Positions 9,211-17,980 of a DNA stretch of 64,000 nucleotides are shown here, piece by piece. The notes beneath the pieces are model-generated. The model was not told where the DNA came from, did no database searches, and saw only the letters and a list, made by a program, of their open reading frames with translations. How positions within the stretch are numbered: position 1 is the stretch's first letter; each line of letters opens with the position of its first letter. This DNA is from Pseudoalteromonas sp. 3D05. GTDB taxonomy: Bacteria > Pseudomonadota > Gammaproteobacteria > Enterobacterales > Alteromonadaceae. The translations under genes were made by a program, and so were the position numbers. Location of the stretch: NCBI RefSeq assembly GCF_002723455.1, contig NZ_PDUS01000001.1, positions 378,038 through 442,037 of the forward strand. The letters are read 5' to 3'.

Positions 9211-9963
9211 TTATTCAGCCGCGTGTACTGGTAGTGTTAACATATCTGGGGCAAGTTGCTTACGAGCAATGCGTAAGCCTTTACTGATTTGGCTAATTGT
9301 TGAATCTGGTAGCACAACAAATGACTTTGTTTGCTGATCCCAGCTTCCAGCTTTTTTACCATCACGCGTCAAATAGATAAGCTCTAAACGACCAATGCGC
9401 AAAAAATCAACTTCGCGCTCTTGGCCTTCTACACTAAGTAATGCTGTGTAAGCCTCAATTGTGCGACCGTAATCTACTTCAACCTGGTAAGCTTCTAAAA
9501 GGCGGCGAAATTTCTCGCTTGAATTGATATCAGCACGGTCCATCATGCTTTTAAGCGATGCAATTCGTTTTGCACGCTCTTCTTTTAAGAAAGGCACATC
9601 AAGCGATACAAATTGTTCAAGACCCGTAATCATTCGGATCATCAATGGCGTAATTTGACGTTCAATCACAGATACTTTATCCATAGAAGCATTTAAGTCT
9701 TCCATTTCTGTGATCTGATTATTTAATTGCTTGGTTAGCTGTGCGTTGTATACAGCCAAGCCATCAATCTCTTTGTTTAGTGCTGTAAATTGCTGAAGAC
9801 GACCTTGCATAGAGTCTGCAATCTTGTCTATTTTTGTTTGTGATTGCGCAGCTGATTTATTAATTTCACTACTTTTGTCAATTACCGTATTAAGCTCATT
9901 AGCTTGTACTGTGGCAGTTGCTGCTACAATACCTGCAAGAATCAATGGTTTAACGCCTATCAT
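9211..9963 (-). CDS. DUF3450 periplasmic coiled-coil protein, first gene of the TonB2 operon
   Basis: The protein starts MIGVKPLILAGIVAA with a Sec signal peptide ending VQA. The mature part is a long coiled coil (about residues 25-110, for example QSQTKIDKIADSMQGRLQQF), followed by a domain containing KFRRLLEAYQVEVDYGRTIE. I place the start at the ATG at 9963, which has TAAGG upstream; a GTG at 9972 is an alternative adding three residues. Members of this family are found with TtpC-type TonB systems, but their mechanism is unknown to me. It is the promoter-proximal gene, with an inverted repeat about 100 bases upstream. Confidence 0.88.
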   Translation of the reverse strand: MIGVKPLILAGIVAATATVQANELNTVIDKSSEINKSAAQSQTKIDKIADSMQGRLQQFTALNKEIDGLAVYNAQLTKQLNNQITEMEDLNASMDKVSVIERQITPLMIRMITGLEQFVSLDVPFLKEERAKRIASLKSMMDRADINSSEKFRRLLEAYQVEVDYGRTIEAYTALLSVEGQEREVDFLRIGRLELIYLTRDGKKAGSWDQQTKSFVVLPDSTISQISKGLRIARKQLAPDMLTLPVHAAE

Positions 9964-10058
9964 CGCATACACCTTACTCGTTAATTACTATTGGTTTGTT
10001 TTAATGAGCGAAAGTTTAGAGATTAAAGATGACAAGAGTGTTGCTTGAAAAAGTCTTT

Positions 10059-10078
10059 TTTGTTACAGCCGTAACAAA
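10059..10078. promoter_or_regulatory. Inverted repeat, candidate operator of the TonB2 operon
   Basis: TTTGTTAC (10059-10066) and GTAACAAA (10071-10078) form a perfect 8-bp inverted repeat with a 4-base spacer. It lies 95-115 bases upstream of the DUF3450 start. The symmetry and position fit a dimeric regulator. I do not recognise the factor. Confidence 0.5.
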
Positions 10079-10260
10079 TAATACAACTAGCGTGATGCTT
10101 AAATTATAAGTCATTGAAATTGATATGAATTTAAGAATTACAGTGTGAGCAATAGAAAACAAATATTATGACAGGCAACTAAGCATAAATAATTAACAGC
10201 ATCTAAATAGGGTATGATGAACTTGCCGGATTAAATTTCATTTAAGTTAGAGAGCCACCC

Positions 10261-10326
10261 ATGGCGACAACAAAGCGTAAATCGCTACCAAACGACAGCG
10301 CCTGCTTAGCATTAATGCTGCGTTAG
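10261..10326 (+). pseudogene. Truncated 5' gene end running into a repeat fragment
   Basis: A GAGAG sequence precedes an ATG at 10261. The reading frame gives MATTKRKSLPNDSACLALM and stops at 10326. The first ten residues look like an ordinary protein start. From about 10296 the DNA is instead a copy of the repeat core found inside the element at 61639-61951. The simplest reading is a gene start interrupted and truncated by the repeat. The parent gene is not identifiable from so short a piece. Confidence 0.35.
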
Positions 10327-10337
10327 AGACTATTTAT
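10296..10337 (+). repeat. Degraded copy of the MITE core
   Basis: These 42 bases align without gaps to 61822-61863 at 35 of 42 positions, starting CAGCGCCTG, sharing ATGCTGCGTTA and ending TATTTAT. The terminal inverted repeats of the complete element are not visible around it, so it appears to be a remnant. Confidence 0.6.
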
Positions 10338-10346
10338 AAAGCCGCA

Positions 10347-10973
10347 TCATAACTTGCTAACAATGTTCTCAATTGTACTGTAGGTAAGTTGCCAATGAAT
10401 ATAATCTATAGAGATAGGATATATGCTGCCGTGAGCAATTAAAACTAATGAAGGAAAACCTTGTATAGGCCATGTTCTGACACGTGCTATCTCTGTCATT
10501 AGCTCTTTATCTAAATTGGGTGAGGTTAACTGCTGTTCGAAATCCTCTTTCGTTGCTATCCCTAATTCTTGGGCAAGCTCTGCTAACACATTATTGTTTG
10601 AGGGGTTACGTGCTTGAAGGTAATAAGCATGTTGTATCGCTTCAAGCATTTGTGCTTCTTTATTAACTTTTCGAGCCAGCAAAGCGGCTCTGCATGCTGG
10701 ATAAGTTGAACGTCTAGGCTGACACGTGTGCCAAAAGTCAAAGTTAAATTTGGTACCAAGTTTGTTGCCTATTGTATGCCAAGTATTTTGTAACATATGC
10801 TGCATGTGCTCAGGCATTGGCGCTGAACTATCAACGGCCAAGCCACCAACACGGTATTCAATAGTTACAATACCATCAAGGGCTTGCTTTAGTTCATGCC
10901 AGGCAGGTGCATATCCCCAACACCAACTGCACATAGGATCATAAATATAGATAAGCTTTGCTTTGTTAGACAC
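10347..10973 (-). CDS. DsbA-family (FrnE-like) thioredoxin-fold protein
   Basis: The 208-residue protein carries a CSWC active-site motif at Cys15-Cys18 in the context YDPMCSWCWGYAPAW, followed by an all-helical insertion and a cis-Pro region (FPSLVLIAHG) typical of the DsbA fold. There is no signal peptide, so it is probably cytoplasmic, unlike DsbA itself. The start is a GTG whose G is the last base of the upstream TAG stop, so it is translationally coupled to the diguanylate cyclase gene. A thiol oxidoreductase or isomerase role is expected. The substrate is unknown. Confidence 0.85.
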   Translation of the reverse strand: MSNKAKLIYIYDPMCSWCWGYAPAWHELKQALDGIVTIEYRVGGLAVDSSAPMPEHMQHMLQNTWHTIGNKLGTKFNFDFWHTCQPRRSTYPACRAALLARKVNKEAQMLEAIQHAYYLQARNPSNNNVLAELAQELGIATKEDFEQQLTSPNLDKELMTEIARVRTWPIQGFPSLVLIAHGSIYPISIDYIHWQLTYSTIENIVSKL

Positions 10974-12064
10974 TATAAAAAATTACTCCCTGAGTAAACA
11001 ACACGATTGCGGCCACTATTTTTAGCATTATAGAGCCTGTCATCGGCAAGCTTAATACCTTCATTAAATTGTGTTATCTGTGTAACCTCTGAAATACCGA
11101 TGCTACATGTAAGATCAATTTTTATGTTTTCATAAATAAAGGCTTTTTTATCGACTTGCTCTAATAAAGTATCAGCTATCGTTGCTGCTGTTGAAAGTGC
11201 AGTATCAGGTAAAATGACCATGAACTCTTCGCCACCATAACGTACTTTAATATCGTGAACTCTTAAATGATCTTCAAGTAAAGTAGCAAAATCAACTAAC
11301 ACTTTATCACCAGTATTATGGCCATAGGTGTCATTAATAACTTTAAAGTGGTCTAAATCGATTAATAATATACTTAACGGTAAATATTTAGCAGGGTTAG
11401 CGCTAGTAAGTGGCAAGAAGTGACTCAATATGAAACGTCTATTAGCTAAGCCGGTTAATTGATCGGTATGAGCATCTTTTTTTTGCGACAAAGTCATATC
11501 TGCTATCTCTAAGTGGCTCTTATTTCTGAAGTACTCGCCAATCAAGCTAAAAAGAAACACAAGTGAGAACGCAGCAGTAAACCGACCCTTCTCGGTCACA
11601 GGGTATTCAACTTGACCAACACTTGGCCCATAAAGTAATAAGCTGGTGAAAAATAATAAAAGTGATACAAGGACAAATCCTAGCCGATACCCTAGTGTAG
11701 AAAATGCCACAACGGGGTAAAACATTACCCAATAAAGCGCAGTGCTTTCTTTTCCTCCAGTATAAACCAGCGCCAAACATAAAATACATATAATGGTTAG
11801 CACTATTACTGCAATAGTGTTGAAGCGCCCTGTTCTATAAAAATAAAAAGCAAACAACAATAAGCTAATGTCAGACACTATGAGGGTAACGGTTAAAAAT
11901 ATTGGATAGACGTCGTAATTTGAAACAACTAACGTTGTGATTAGAATCAAAGCTACGAATATCATGGTGAAAAAAGTAAAAGCGCGGCGTTGATTTTCCG
12001 CGCTGTAAACGTTTTCAATGTTGATTAAACTTAACCAACTTGATTTATTTTCAAATTTTGGCAT
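10973..12064 (-). CDS. Membrane-bound diguanylate cyclase (GGEEF)
   Basis: It should make cyclic di-GMP from two GTP. The 363-residue protein has about six membrane helices in residues 28-176, then a GGDEF domain (about 195-360) with an active-type GGEEF motif at 277-281. An inhibitory-site RVHD lies exactly five residues before it, so product inhibition is likely. The membrane part is probably the sensor, but no known sensor family is obvious to me. It lies 24 bases after the chemoreceptor gene and overlaps the DsbA-like gene by one base, suggesting an operon. Confidence 0.9.
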   Translation of the reverse strand: MPKFENKSSWLSLINIENVYSAENQRRAFTFFTMIFVALILITTLVVSNYDVYPIFLTVTLIVSDISLLLFAFYFYRTGRFNTIAVIVLTIICILCLALVYTGGKESTALYWVMFYPVVAFSTLGYRLGFVLVSLLLFFTSLLLYGPSVGQVEYPVTEKGRFTAAFSLVFLFSLIGEYFRNKSHLEIADMTLSQKKDAHTDQLTGLANRRFILSHFLPLTSANPAKYLPLSILLIDLDHFKVINDTYGHNTGDKVLVDFATLLEDHLRVHDIKVRYGGEEFMVILPDTALSTAATIADTLLEQVDKKAFIYENIKIDLTCSIGISEVTQITQFNEGIKLADDRLYNAKNSGRNRVVYSGSNFL

Positions 12065-12088
12065 TAACGAATTATTATTCTTATATAA

Positions 12089-13978
12089 TTATACTTTAAA
12101 ACGAAGAACCATTTTTTCTAGATCATCAAACTCCAACTTCAAACGCGTACACTCTTCCAACGTATTGTTTAAGTTAACTTGACCCTGCTGCGATAACTCA
12201 CTAATTGTATGAATATCACTATCTAAGGATTGAATTACATGGTTTTGCTCTGTGGTCGCATTGGCAACACTGTGATTAACATTATCGATTGATTCAATTG
12301 CTTTAGTAACGTCTGCCATTTTGTCGCCAGCAACATGAGCTTGTTTTACGCTGTTATCACTTTCGAGTAAACTCGCTTTCATAACATTTACAGCACTTTC
12401 TGACCCTTTTTGTAACTGCACAACCGTGTCTTCAATTTCTTTTGTCGATTGCTGCGTCCGATGAGCAAGCTGTCTCACTTCATCCGCAACAACAGCAAAA
12501 CCACGGCCCGCTTCTCCTGCTCGAGCTGCTTCTATTGCCGCATTTAATGCCAGTAAATTGGTTTGTTCACTCACCCCTTTAATGACTTCAAGCACCTGTT
12601 CAATACTAGCAGAGTGTTTGGCAACACTGTTGATGGTTGTTTGAGCTTTCTCCATATTAGTAGACAGCGAGTTAATTGCCGCTATATTTTCGTTTAACGA
12701 TTTTTGGCTTTGCACCGATTGTGCATTTGCATCAGTAGCAAGGCTAGATGCATGGCTTGCACTATTAGATATCTCAACTGCACTGGATGAAAGTTGGTTG
12801 ATTGCAGTTGCAACGCTATCCGTTCGCTTAGTTTGGTCGCTATACATATTCAAGGTTGATTCTGTTTGCTCTACAAGGCTTTCGACTGAGCGTTCTAGTT
12901 GCACTGTTGTGGTTTTAACTTGATCAATTGAAGTATGAATTTTATCAATAAACGCATTGAAATAGGCCGATAGCTCACCAAATTCATCATCGTTTTCTAT
13001 TTCTAAGCGGCGTGTTAAGTCACCCTCACCTTGCGCAATATCTTTAATAGCGTCATTTAGTCTGCCCATTGGGCGCATTAAATAACGCAGTGAATATTGC
13101 ATCATAAGAACAATCGCAAACACACCTAAAACCATGTATATAGCGGCCATATTACGAAATGATGCAACAGAGGAATAAGCAATCTCTTTGTTAATTACAA
13201 CACCAAGATACCAATTAACATTTTCAATTCCTTTAATTTTGGTAAAGGAAACTAGAAAGTCATCGCCATTAATTTCAACTTCAACAAATTGAGATTCCAA
13301 GGGAAGATTTTTGGCAAACAATTTATCCATGTTTTGATCGTTCAATTTAGTATTTGGGTGACTTAAAATTCGTCCATTACTATCAAGTAGAAAGCCATAA
13401 CCAAACCCTAAAAAATCAATCTCGTTTACAATTTTAGTGATTGTTTTCATATCAATATCGGCACCTGCTACACCATTGAATGAACCATTTATGGTAATCG
13501 GTGCCACTGCCGATATTGTGAGCTCATTAGTCGTAACGTCGATATAAGGAGTGGTAAAAGCAGTGTTCGTTTTATTTTCGACTAATTTATACCAAGGCCG
13601 CTTTGTGGCATCGTAATCTGCAGGGAGAACAATAGTTTGATCGTTTAGCACAAATGTACCATCTGGCTTGCCTATATAAGTATTTTTAAAGCTACCCGCC
13701 ATTTCTGCGGTATTAAGTTGGCTCAACGTTAAAGCTTCAGAGTCAGTTTGCTGGTGAGTTTTGGCAACGGAAACAACAATTGCCAATTTATTATTAAGCC
13801 AATTAGCAATATTTTGTGACACAGATTGAGAGCTTTCTTGCAGCACTGCTGATAGCTGCTGTTGGGTTTGGGTCCGCATTGAAATAAAATTATTGATAGT
13901 AAACAAACCAAGCACCAACACTAAAACGATTGATGCTGCAATAGTAACTTTGGTTGTAAACTTTAAGGAGCTTTGCAT
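12089..13978 (-). CDS. Methyl-accepting chemotaxis protein with Cache-type sensor
   Basis: The 629-residue inner-membrane chemoreceptor has a first membrane helix (about 11-31) and a periplasmic sensor (about 35-270) with dCache-like motifs, for example [21 protein letters not shown] second membrane helix (about 277-297), a HAMP linker and a cytoplasmic signalling domain follow. The signalling hairpin tip is [20 protein letters not shown] and [17 protein letters not shown], which is diagnostic. Cache sensors commonly bind small amino acids, amines or carboxylates. The ligand is not readable here. It is the first gene of the group with the cyclase and DsbA-like gene. Confidence 0.93.
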   Translation of the reverse strand: MQSSLKFTTKVTIAASIVLVLVLGLFTINNFISMRTQTQQQLSAVLQESSQSVSQNIANWLNNKLAIVVSVAKTHQQTDSEALTLSQLNTAEMAGSFKNTYIGKPDGTFVLNDQTIVLPADYDATKRPWYKLVENKTNTAFTTPYIDVTTNELTISAVAPITINGSFNGVAGADIDMKTITKIVNEIDFLGFGYGFLLDSNGRILSHPNTKLNDQNMDKLFAKNLPLESQFVEVEINGDDFLVSFTKIKGIENVNWYLGVVINKEIAYSSVASFRNMAAIYMVLGVFAIVLMMQYSLRYLMRPMGRLNDAIKDIAQGEGDLTRRLEIENDDEFGELSAYFNAFIDKIHTSIDQVKTTTVQLERSVESLVEQTESTLNMYSDQTKRTDSVATAINQLSSSAVEISNSASHASSLATDANAQSVQSQKSLNENIAAINSLSTNMEKAQTTINSVAKHSASIEQVLEVIKGVSEQTNLLALNAAIEAARAGEAGRGFAVVADEVRQLAHRTQQSTKEIEDTVVQLQKGSESAVNVMKASLLESDNSVKQAHVAGDKMADVTKAIESIDNVNHSVANATTEQNHVIQSLDSDIHTISELSQQGQVNLNNTLEECTRLKLEFDDLEKMVLRFKV

Positions 13979-14521
13979 AGGGAGCCTATTTATTTTTCTT
14001 AATTAGCACCTTAGTTTTAACAAATAACAGTTAATTTGTCTCATTTAATCGCTATTTGTCACACTATTAACAACAAAAATAAGCATTTAGTACTAACTGT
14101 AATTTACTAAATATGAAGTATAAAGCTTATTAGATAAAGCTAAGCTGCCAGATAATTAACAATATCATTTATATATTGTCATTACAGTGTAGTTAAAATT
14201 ATAAATTAATCATGTAAGGCTGCTATTGGAACGATCCTATTATTTTTCATTGCTTTTGTAGTGAATACGTATTCAATAATTTTATATAACAGGTTTAGCT
14301 GATTGGTAATGCTATTAATTGTGCTGTGACAACATTTAACTTTATATGTAACCAAACCAGCTCAAGATACAAAATTGCGCATTTCACAGGGTTGGTTTAA
14401 AAACGATGCCTACTGCGTTATTAGTTTTGGCAATAGAACCACTATTGTATCGGTCAATGCCTTGCCTAAGCCGCTTTTAATTTAAACGACACTCGTAGCT
14501 TGGGTATAAGTACAATAAATA
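13979..14521. other. Gene-free stretch with a possible operator and a possible repeat remnant
   Basis: No convincing reading frame is present. It must hold the promoter of the chemoreceptor gene. GGAACGATCC at 14228-14237 resembles the GGAACGTTCC palindrome near the sugar carrier. At 14411-14470 the order ACTGCGTTAT, a CAATAG/CTATTG hairpin, then GCCTTGCCTAA recalls the second half of the MITE core at 61841-61900, but similarity is weak. Confidence 0.4.
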
Positions 14522-14551
14522 AAAATGCACTTGCCAAGGCAAGTGCATTTT
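14522..14551 (-). terminator. Intrinsic terminator after the sugar MFS gene
   Basis: AAAATGCACTTGCC (14522-14535) pairs perfectly with GGCAAGTGCATTTT (14538-14551). The stem ends in A/T pairs giving a U-tract. It lies 27 bases past the stop codon of the minus-strand carrier gene. Confidence 0.88.
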
Positions 14552-14577
14552 AAAAAACGGATGTATTTTATAAAAAA

Positions 14578-15852
14578 TTATTTACTGACTAGTTGTTGCC
14601 ATCTATTTGATAATTTAACAACGTTAAGACCATACCAAGCTATAAATACATAACAAAGAGCCGGTATAAAGAAACTATCTTGAATACTCATAGTGTCTGC
14701 TACAAACCCTTGCAGTAAAGGGATAAGTGCACCACCAACGATAGCCAAACATAACCAGCCTGAACCTTTACTTGTTTGAGAACCCAAACCTTCAATCGCC
14801 AGAGAGAATATGGTTGGAAACATGATTGAGTTAAATAAACCAATGGCAAGCACGCTGTACAAAGCAACATTTCCTTGCGTAAAAATAGTGATAAGCAACA
14901 ATGCTATAACCGCAAATCCATTAAAGGCCAATACTTTAGATGGCGCTACTTTTTGCATTAAAGCAGAGCCGATAAACCGACCGACCATTGCCCCACCCCA
15001 GTAATAAGCTATCAGTGCTGAAGCTGCATGTTCTTCTAACCCTGCAATATGTGCCTCACCAAAAAAGTTAACTAAAAAGCTACCAATAGCAACTTCACCA
15101 CCAACATAACAAAATATACCAACCACACCCATAATAAGGTGAGGCGCTTTTGCTAACGAATGATCTTTCGCCTTACAGTCTTTTTGCTCTTTGTGGGCGT
15201 TTATTTCAGGCAACTTTAAAAATGCAAATACAACAGCAATGGTTAGTAGTGCAGCGGCGAGCATTAAATATGGTATTTTAACCGATTCAGCAGATGCAGC
15301 ACCGGCCGTTAAAGAGCCCGCAGCGCCAAAGAAAAGAATCCCTCCAACATAAGGGCCTACTGTTGTACCGAGCGAATTTAATGCTTGAGCTAAGTTTAAG
15401 CGTGAAGAAGCTGTTTTTTCAGGGCCAAGCGCCGCAACATATGGGTTTGCCGAAACTTGTAATACGGTAATGCCACCAGCAAGCACAAATAAAGCGGTTA
15501 AGAATAGCCAATACTCATGCACTACAACCGCAGGGTAGAACAATAAACACCCTATTGAAGCAACCACTAAACCCGATAAAACACCATTTTTATAGCCAAA
15601 GTTTTTAACTAGTAAGCCCGCAGGTAAAGAAACAATAAAATATGCACCAAAAAAACAAAACTGCACAAGCATTGCTTCGGTGTAAGATAAATCAAAAACG
15701 CCTTTCAAACGAGGAATTAACACATCATTTAAAACCGTTATAAACCCCCATAAAAAAAACAGGGTGGTCATTGCCGTTAAAGCTGGCAGATAGTTTTTAT
15801 TTTGCTGCTGCTCATTTGTTTCAAAATGTTGGTTTGTATTTATTTCACTCAC
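14578..15852 (-). CDS. Sugar MFS permease of the FucP/GluP/NagP group
   Basis: The 424-residue inner-membrane carrier has twelve predicted helices. The family signature is visible: LFFLWGFITVLNDVLIPRLK near residue 31, VLQVSANPYVAALGP near 155 and LNLAQALNSLGTTVGPYVGG near 177. These are typical of proton-coupled uptake of fucose, glucose/galactose or N-acetylglucosamine. The sugar cannot be decided without enzymes alongside, and it is monocistronic here. A GGAACGTTCC palindrome lies 73 bases upstream of its start, suggesting LacI-type control. Confidence 0.88.
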   Translation of the reverse strand: MSEINTNQHFETNEQQQNKNYLPALTAMTTLFFLWGFITVLNDVLIPRLKGVFDLSYTEAMLVQFCFFGAYFIVSLPAGLLVKNFGYKNGVLSGLVVASIGCLLFYPAVVVHEYWLFLTALFVLAGGITVLQVSANPYVAALGPEKTASSRLNLAQALNSLGTTVGPYVGGILFFGAAGSLTAGAASAESVKIPYLMLAAALLTIAVVFAFLKLPEINAHKEQKDCKAKDHSLAKAPHLIMGVVGIFCYVGGEVAIGSFLVNFFGEAHIAGLEEHAASALIAYYWGGAMVGRFIGSALMQKVAPSKVLAFNGFAVIALLLITIFTQGNVALYSVLAIGLFNSIMFPTIFSLAIEGLGSQTSKGSGWLCLAIVGGALIPLLQGFVADTMSIQDSFFIPALCYVFIAWYGLNVVKLSNRWQQLVSK

Positions 15853-15924
15853 GTGGTTTTCACTCCATTAACAAGTTGCTACTGATTTTACACATAGCAT
15901 CAAGAAGATCACAAACTATTATTA

Positions 15925-15934
15925 GGAACGTTCC
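15925..15934. promoter_or_regulatory. GGAACGTTCC palindrome, candidate LacI-family operator
   Basis: This perfect 10-bp palindrome with a central CG step, flanked by A/T, is the style of LacI-family operators. It lies 73 bases upstream of the sugar permease start. No LacI-type regulator gene is in the window. Confidence 0.45.
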
Positions 15935-16199
15935 AAGTAGACTCCTAACTTTTGCTAGTCAAAGTCGTCAATTTTATAACGAGGTTATTTCTGTGCTTAG
16001 TAAGTTTATACAGCTATTTTTGTATAGGTATTTCTCATTCAGCATTTTTAACGACTATAGTTAAATTTCAATTACAAAAGTTAAGGATTGGATGCATTTT
16101 AGGATACAAATTGTTTCAAACTATAAAATACACAGACTCAAACTTTTAGACATAAAACTTATTTTTTTACATAAATGAATCTGGCTTATTGGAGAGCGA

Positions 16200-16883
16200 A
16201 TGAACAATACAGTGTTGAGTATATCTATAATGCTTTTCGGCTTGTATTCATTAAATGGGTATTGTGAATCTTGGGAACTTAAATTAGACCATGCGACTGA
16301 TATGAATATAGCTCACAATGGTACAAGGCCAATACAAGAAAAAGGAATAGAATCAACTAGTAGCCAAAATGATTTGGTCAATTTAATTGCTTCATCAGCA
16401 AGCAATCATTCATTGGCAGCGGTTAAAGCTGAAACGCTTATCTCAGTGTCACTTGCTCCTTTGTTTAAATCTATTTCTTCATCCAAATCATCTCCCTCTA
16501 ACTGGGTAAACTCGATAGGTCTAAATCACTTTTATTCAAAACCACAAGTTGATTTGTATAATGAAATTAAGATTCCTCGCCTTATTGGGCCGATTAATTA
16601 TAAGACAGAAGGTTTAAAATTAGCTTATCAGATAAGCCAGCCTATTGGGTATAACTGGGAATTAACATCTTCAGGTAATATTGGCGGTTACGGGTTTAAA
16701 GAGTCGTTATCGGGTACTTTTAAGCTTGGAGTTACTTATAAATTAACGCCGCGGTGGGATGTCTCCGCACTTTATAAAAGTAGCTATTTGGAGTTTGATA
16801 GCCGTAATACTGTAGAAAACTACAATTATGAATACGAAGCACTCACCCATGGTCCTGTGATCAGTGCATCATTTCAATTTTAG
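16200..16883 (+). CDS. Predicted exported beta-barrel-like protein, unknown function
   Basis: I do not recognise this 227-residue protein. It starts with a probable Sec signal (residues 1-22, ending NGYC or CES). Its second half alternates short amphipathic strands, for example NWELTSSGNIGGYGFKESL and FKLGVTYKLTPRWDVSALY, and it ends with the aromatic terminus SASFQF. These are hallmarks of small outer-membrane beta-barrels. The GGAGAG before the ATG supports the start. It overlaps the convergent RNA methyltransferase gene by four bases. Its codon use is more AT-rich than its neighbours, but this is only a visual impression. Confidence 0.7.
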   Translation: MNNTVLSISIMLFGLYSLNGYCESWELKLDHATDMNIAHNGTRPIQEKGIESTSSQNDLVNLIASSASNHSLAAVKAETLISVSLAPLFKSISSSKSSPSNWVNSIGLNHFYSKPQVDLYNEIKIPRLIGPINYKTEGLKLAYQISQPIGYNWELTSSGNIGGYGFKESLSGTFKLGVTYKLTPRWDVSALYKSSYLEFDSRNTVENYNYEYEALTHGPVISASFQF

Positions 16884-17398
16884 ATAAGTGGCTTTACCCA
16901 GCTCATTTTGTTGTTTGTGTCACGGCTTTGGATAATTGTATTATCTGAGCTTTCAACCCCACCTAACTTTGCAAGCCTATCGTATAGCACAACATTGCAC
17001 GTTGCGGCCAAATTCATGCATCCAATTGTTGGTACATACACCACTTCATCACACCACTTAAGAACATCTTTGCTAATTGACCCATCTTCTGGCCCAAAAA
17101 CATAAAACGCATTGTCAGGGTGCTTAAATTCAGGCAGCGGCGTTGCTCCTTCTATTAGCTCGATGACAACTACTTTAGCACCTGGAGGAATTGCACTTTT
17201 AAGATCATCAACGGGTGTCAGTGGAATACGCTCAACCACATTTTTTGTATCAGTGTGAAATTTTTGGGCATTTAAATAGCGTGTGCCAGTAAAAAAAACT
17301 TGTTTGGCGTCATAACAACCCGCGGCACGTAATACACCACCAACGTTAGTTGGGCTTTTAGGGTTAATTAATCCTATTGTTGATACTAACTGAGTCAT
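16880..17398 (-). CDS. SpoU/TrmH-family RNA 2'-O-methyltransferase
   Basis: The 172-residue protein has the three SPOUT-family motifs: NPKSPTNVGGVLRAAGCYDA near residue 13, FVFGPEDGSIS-like AFYVFGPEDGSIS near 96, and VPTIGCMNLAATCNVVLYDRL near 122. These form the knotted S-adenosylmethionine site and would methylate ribose in tRNA or rRNA. It is a single-domain form like TrmL, without the N-terminal substrate-binding domain of RlmB. The exact RNA target is not determined. Its start is one base off the ycgN-like stop, so the pair is likely cotranscribed. Confidence 0.88.
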   Translation of the reverse strand: MTQLVSTIGLINPKSPTNVGGVLRAAGCYDAKQVFFTGTRYLNAQKFHTDTKNVVERIPLTPVDDLKSAIPPGAKVVVIELIEGATPLPEFKHPDNAFYVFGPEDGSISKDVLKWCDEVVYVPTIGCMNLAATCNVVLYDRLAKLGGVESSDNTIIQSRDTNNKMSWVKPLI

Positions 17399-17895
17399 TA
17401 GTCAAAGTCCTGTGTTGGCCATTGAGCAACATATAAATCAAAATCGTCCAACTCTACATCACAATCTTTAACAGTCTTATCACGCACTGATATACCCAGT
17501 TCGTGCATCAATTCTTTGCTACCGTTATTGTTTAAAGGATGCCATGAAGCCAAACCACGTCCTTCATGTAAACGCCGGTAACTACAGCTTTGCGGCATAA
17601 AGAAAATACTGTCGAGGTTTTCTTTGGTGAGTTTTACACATGAAGGTACAAGTGTTTGGCGGTTTTCGTACTCACTGCAGCCACATGTATTGTTATCTAG
17701 GTATTGGCATACTATATTTGTAAAAATAAGCTCTTCGCCTTCACGAAGTTGATCCGTAGCCGTGAACTCGTCTTCATCTTCACTGTCAATAAATGTATTC
17801 AAACAGCATTTACCACAACCATCACAAATGGCTTCCCATTCTGATGATGACATTTGCTCAAGTGATTTCTTAAGCCAAAATTGATTTTCTAACAT
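17398..17895 (-). CDS. ycgN: YcgN-family cysteine-cluster protein (UPF0260)
   Basis: The family signature WEAICDGCGKCCLN is present near the N-terminus, followed by further cysteines in VCQYLDNNTCGCSEYENR and the PSCVKLTKENL and WHPL motifs. These could bind an Fe-S cluster or other metal. I chose the ATG at 17895 (165 aa, MLENQFWLKKSLEQM) because E. coli YcgN starts at the equivalent place. The longer frame from 17946 adds 17 residues without family similarity. In E. coli ycgN lies close to ycgL and min; here it is 10 kb from them. Confidence 0.9.
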   Translation of the reverse strand: MLENQFWLKKSLEQMSSSEWEAICDGCGKCCLNTFIDSEDEDEFTATDQLREGEELIFTNIVCQYLDNNTCGCSEYENRQTLVPSCVKLTKENLDSIFFMPQSCSYRRLHEGRGLASWHPLNNNGSKELMHELGISVRDKTVKDCDVELDDFDLYVAQWPTQDFD

Positions 17896-17980
17896 GTTAA
17901 AACTCAGCGCCCCTAAGAGCGCGCAGTTTACCGTAAACAACGTCATCGCGCAAAGCCAGTAGCCTTGCGCATAATGTATA

